From assembly GCF_018476525.1 (NCBI RefSeq), contig NZ_JAHCST010000054.1:1-63239 (forward strand): a stretch of 63,239 nucleotides of DNA. Direction: 5' to 3'. The notes under the pieces are model-generated. The model was not told the DNA's origin, searched no databases, and saw only the letters and a list, made by a program, of their open reading frames with translations. This DNA is from Acrocarpospora catenulata. Its GTDB lineage: Bacteria; Actinomycetota; Actinomycetes; Streptosporangiales; Streptosporangiaceae. The position numbers and the translations under genes are program-made. Every line of letters starts with the position of its first letter. Within the stretch, counting starts at the first letter, position 1. Below are positions 61,871-63,239 of the stretch, in pieces.

Positions 61871-63239
61871 ATGCCGGAAATCGTTCCATTACGCGCAGGC
61901 GATCCAGAGAGCATTGGTGGGTACGGCCTGCGGGGACGACTCGGGGAGGGCGGCCAGGGCGTCGTCTACCTCGGCACGGCCTCCTCCGGCGAGGAGGTGG
62001 CGGTCAAGCTGCTCCGCGCCGACCTGGCGGCCGACCCGATGATGCGCGAACGTTTCCTGCGCGAGGTCAGCGCCGCCAAGCGGGTCGCCCCGTTCTGCAC
62101 CGCCCAACTGATCGACACCGGCCTGTACGGCGAGCAGCCGTACATCGTGAGCGAGTACATCGAGGGCGCCACCCTCCAGCAGCGCATCGCGAGCGGCCCC
62201 CTGAACGGGCCCGCGCTGCACCGCCTCGCGGTCGGCACGGCCACCGCGCTGGCCACCATCCACCAGGCCGGCATCGTGCACCGGGACTTCAAACCGGCCA
62301 ACGTGATCATGGGTCCTGACGGCCCCCGGGTGATCGACTTCGGCATCGCCAAGGCGCTGGACGGCTCGTCCACGATGACCTCCCAGCCGGTCGGCACGCC
62401 CGCGTACATGGCGCCGGAGCAGATCCTGGGACACCAGGTGGGGCCGCAGGCCGACCTGTTCGCCTGGGCCTGCACGATCCTCTTCGCGGCCACCGGGACC
62501 ACCCCGTTCGGCAACGACACGCTGCCCGCGGTGATCAACCGCATCCTCAACCAGACGCCGACCACCGAGACGCTGGAAGGCCGGCTCCGGGAGGTGGTGG
62601 ACTCCTGCCTGAACAAGGATCCGCGCGCCCGGCCGACCGCCGAGCAGGTGCTGCTCCGCCTGCTCCAGCACTCCCAGCCAAACGCGACCATGCTCATGGA
62701 GGCCGCGGCCGCGGCCAGCCAGCCGATCACGCCGCCGCCCGGGCAACCGGCCCCGCCGCCGCCCCCGCCGGGTGGCAACGTGTGGGCGACGCCGCACCCG
62801 GCGTCGCCCCCGGCGTCCACCCGGCAGTACACCGGCCCGCAGCCCCCGCCCCCGCCGCCGACCCGGCAGTACACCGGCCCGCAGCAGCCCCCGTCCCCGC
62901 CGCCCCCGTCTCCGGGTTCGTACGGGATGCCCCCTGTGGCCTCCTCCCCCGCCGGCATGACCCCGGTGGGCAACCCTCCGCCGCCGTACCCGCCGCGGCC
63001 GGTCCACCAGTTGGGCACCCAGGTCTCCACCCGCCGCCAGGGCAACCTGACAGGCCCGGCCATCCTCGCCGCCGCCGTGGCCCTCGTGGTGGTGGCCGTG
63101 GTGGTGGTCTTCGTGTTACGCGACGGTGGCGACGAGAGCACCAACCGGGCGGGATCCAGCTCCGCCCCGCGTACCTCGGAGTCGACCCCCACCCCAACCC
63201 CCAGCCCCACCCCCACCCCGCCGCTCGTCACCACCAAAC
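61871..63239 (+). CDS. Ser/Thr protein kinase, membrane-anchored (3' end beyond the window)
   Basis: At least 456 residues, open at the window edge. The N-terminus MPEIVPLRAGDP and GEGGQGVVYLG closely resemble the start of the kinase at 17389-19257. Catalytic motifs VAVKLL, HRDFKPAN, DFGIAK and MAPEQ are intact (kinase about 15-270). A Pro-rich linker with two copies of TRQYTGPQ (a 24-nt repeat at 62819-62842 and 62861-62884) leads to one transmembrane helix near 400-420 and a Ser/Thr/Pro-rich external stalk. Any extracellular sensor domain lies outside the window. ATG 61871 has no Shine-Dalgarno. Confidence 0.93.
   Translation, partial: MPEIVPLRAGDPESIGGYGLRGRLGEGGQGVVYLGTASSGEEVAVKLLRADLAADPMMRERFLREVSAAKRVAPFCTAQLIDTGLYGEQPYIVSEYIEGATLQQRIASGPLNGPALHRLAVGTATALATIHQAGIVHRDFKPANVIMGPDGPRVIDFGIAKALDGSSTMTSQPVGTPAYMAPEQILGHQVGPQADLFAWACTILFAATGTTPFGNDTLPAVINRILNQTPTTETLEGRLREVVDSCLNKDPRARPTAEQVLLRLLQHSQPNATMLMEAAAAASQPITPPPGQPAPPPPPPGGNVWATPHPASPPASTRQYTGPQPPPPPPTRQYTGPQQPPSPPPPSPGSYGMPPVASSPAGMTPVGNPPPPYPPRPVHQLGTQVSTRRQGNLTGPAILAAAVALVVVAVVVVFVLRDGGDESTNRAGSSSAPRTSESTPTPTPSPTPTPPLVTTK

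Noticed and set aside
1-63239. tRNA, rRNA, CRISPR arrays, insertion sequences, integrases or phage genes
   Set aside because: I looked through the intergenic stretches and gene products and saw no cloverleaf, repeat-spacer pattern, transposase or integrase; a tRNA search program would settle the tRNA question.

Overview
The window is high-GC, densely coded chromosomal DNA from an actinomycete. The gene content and order (folD / DUF3017 / icd / citrate synthase, purH-purN-DUF6350, sucCD, Ser/Thr kinases, Stealth and TagF-type wall-polymer enzymes, many GTG starts and 4-nt ATGA/GTGA overlaps) fit an actinomycete, possibly Streptosporangiales; the exact genus cannot be read from the sequence. 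I see no rRNA, tRNA, CRISPR array, transposase, integrase or phage gene. No gap between genes exceeds 300 bases.

1-8.1 kb (minus strand) is a nucleoside uptake and salvage block: two related Bmp-family binding lipoproteins, an ABC ATPase, two permeases, cytidine deaminase and thymidine phosphorylase. A hairpin follows the second lipoprotein gene, and a perfect 14-bp inverted repeat lies just before the ATPase gene. 8.2-10.6 kb holds an M20 amidohydrolase and a YbdK-type carboxylate-amine ligase. 10.9-19.3 kb covers envelope and housekeeping genes: D,D-carboxypeptidase, YihY/BrkB protein, trpS, a CNNM/HlyC protein, galE, a possible leaderless 46-aa membrane protein, a DUF11 protein, and a Ser/Thr kinase fused to an extracellular glutamate-type binding domain.

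19.4-31.1 kb is central metabolism: isocitrate dehydrogenase, citrate synthase, folD, purH, purN, sucCD and a stand-alone B12-binding protein, with an FHA-HTH regulator and the DUF6350 membrane protein among them. 31.2-34.3 kb carries the PcrA/UvrD helicase and a PIG-L deacetylase.

34.3-41.0 kb is an envelope-response block. A PspC-type sensor kinase and LuxR-type regulator head an apparent five-gene minus-strand operon that continues into a GCS2-family ligase, a lipoprotein zinc peptidase and a CPBP protease. A PspC/LiaF-like protein and a small membrane protein are transcribed divergently. 41.0-45.5 kb encodes a form II CO-dehydrogenase-like molybdenum hydroxylase (small, large and medium subunits in that order) with a CoxG-like protein.

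45.4-58.1 kb is a cell-surface glycopolymer locus: two tandem sulfotransferases coupled to a CDP-alcohol phosphatidyltransferase, a Stealth phosphotransferase, a GT2-TagF fusion, a POLYST-like enzyme, another GT2, a polysaccharide deacetylase and an acyltransferase. The enzyme mix suggests a phosphodiester-linked and possibly sulfated or acylated wall polymer; this is inference. The window ends with guaA, a small open frame that stops at TAG while coding-like base composition continues, a GabD2-type semialdehyde dehydrogenase, and a second Ser/Thr kinase cut off by the window edge.

Several genes have a TANNNT hexamer 6-7 nt before the start codon, suggesting leaderless transcripts. Two genes (the nucleoside ABC ATPase and purN) have well-placed Shine-Dalgarno sequences in front of non-standard ATC and CTG codons.
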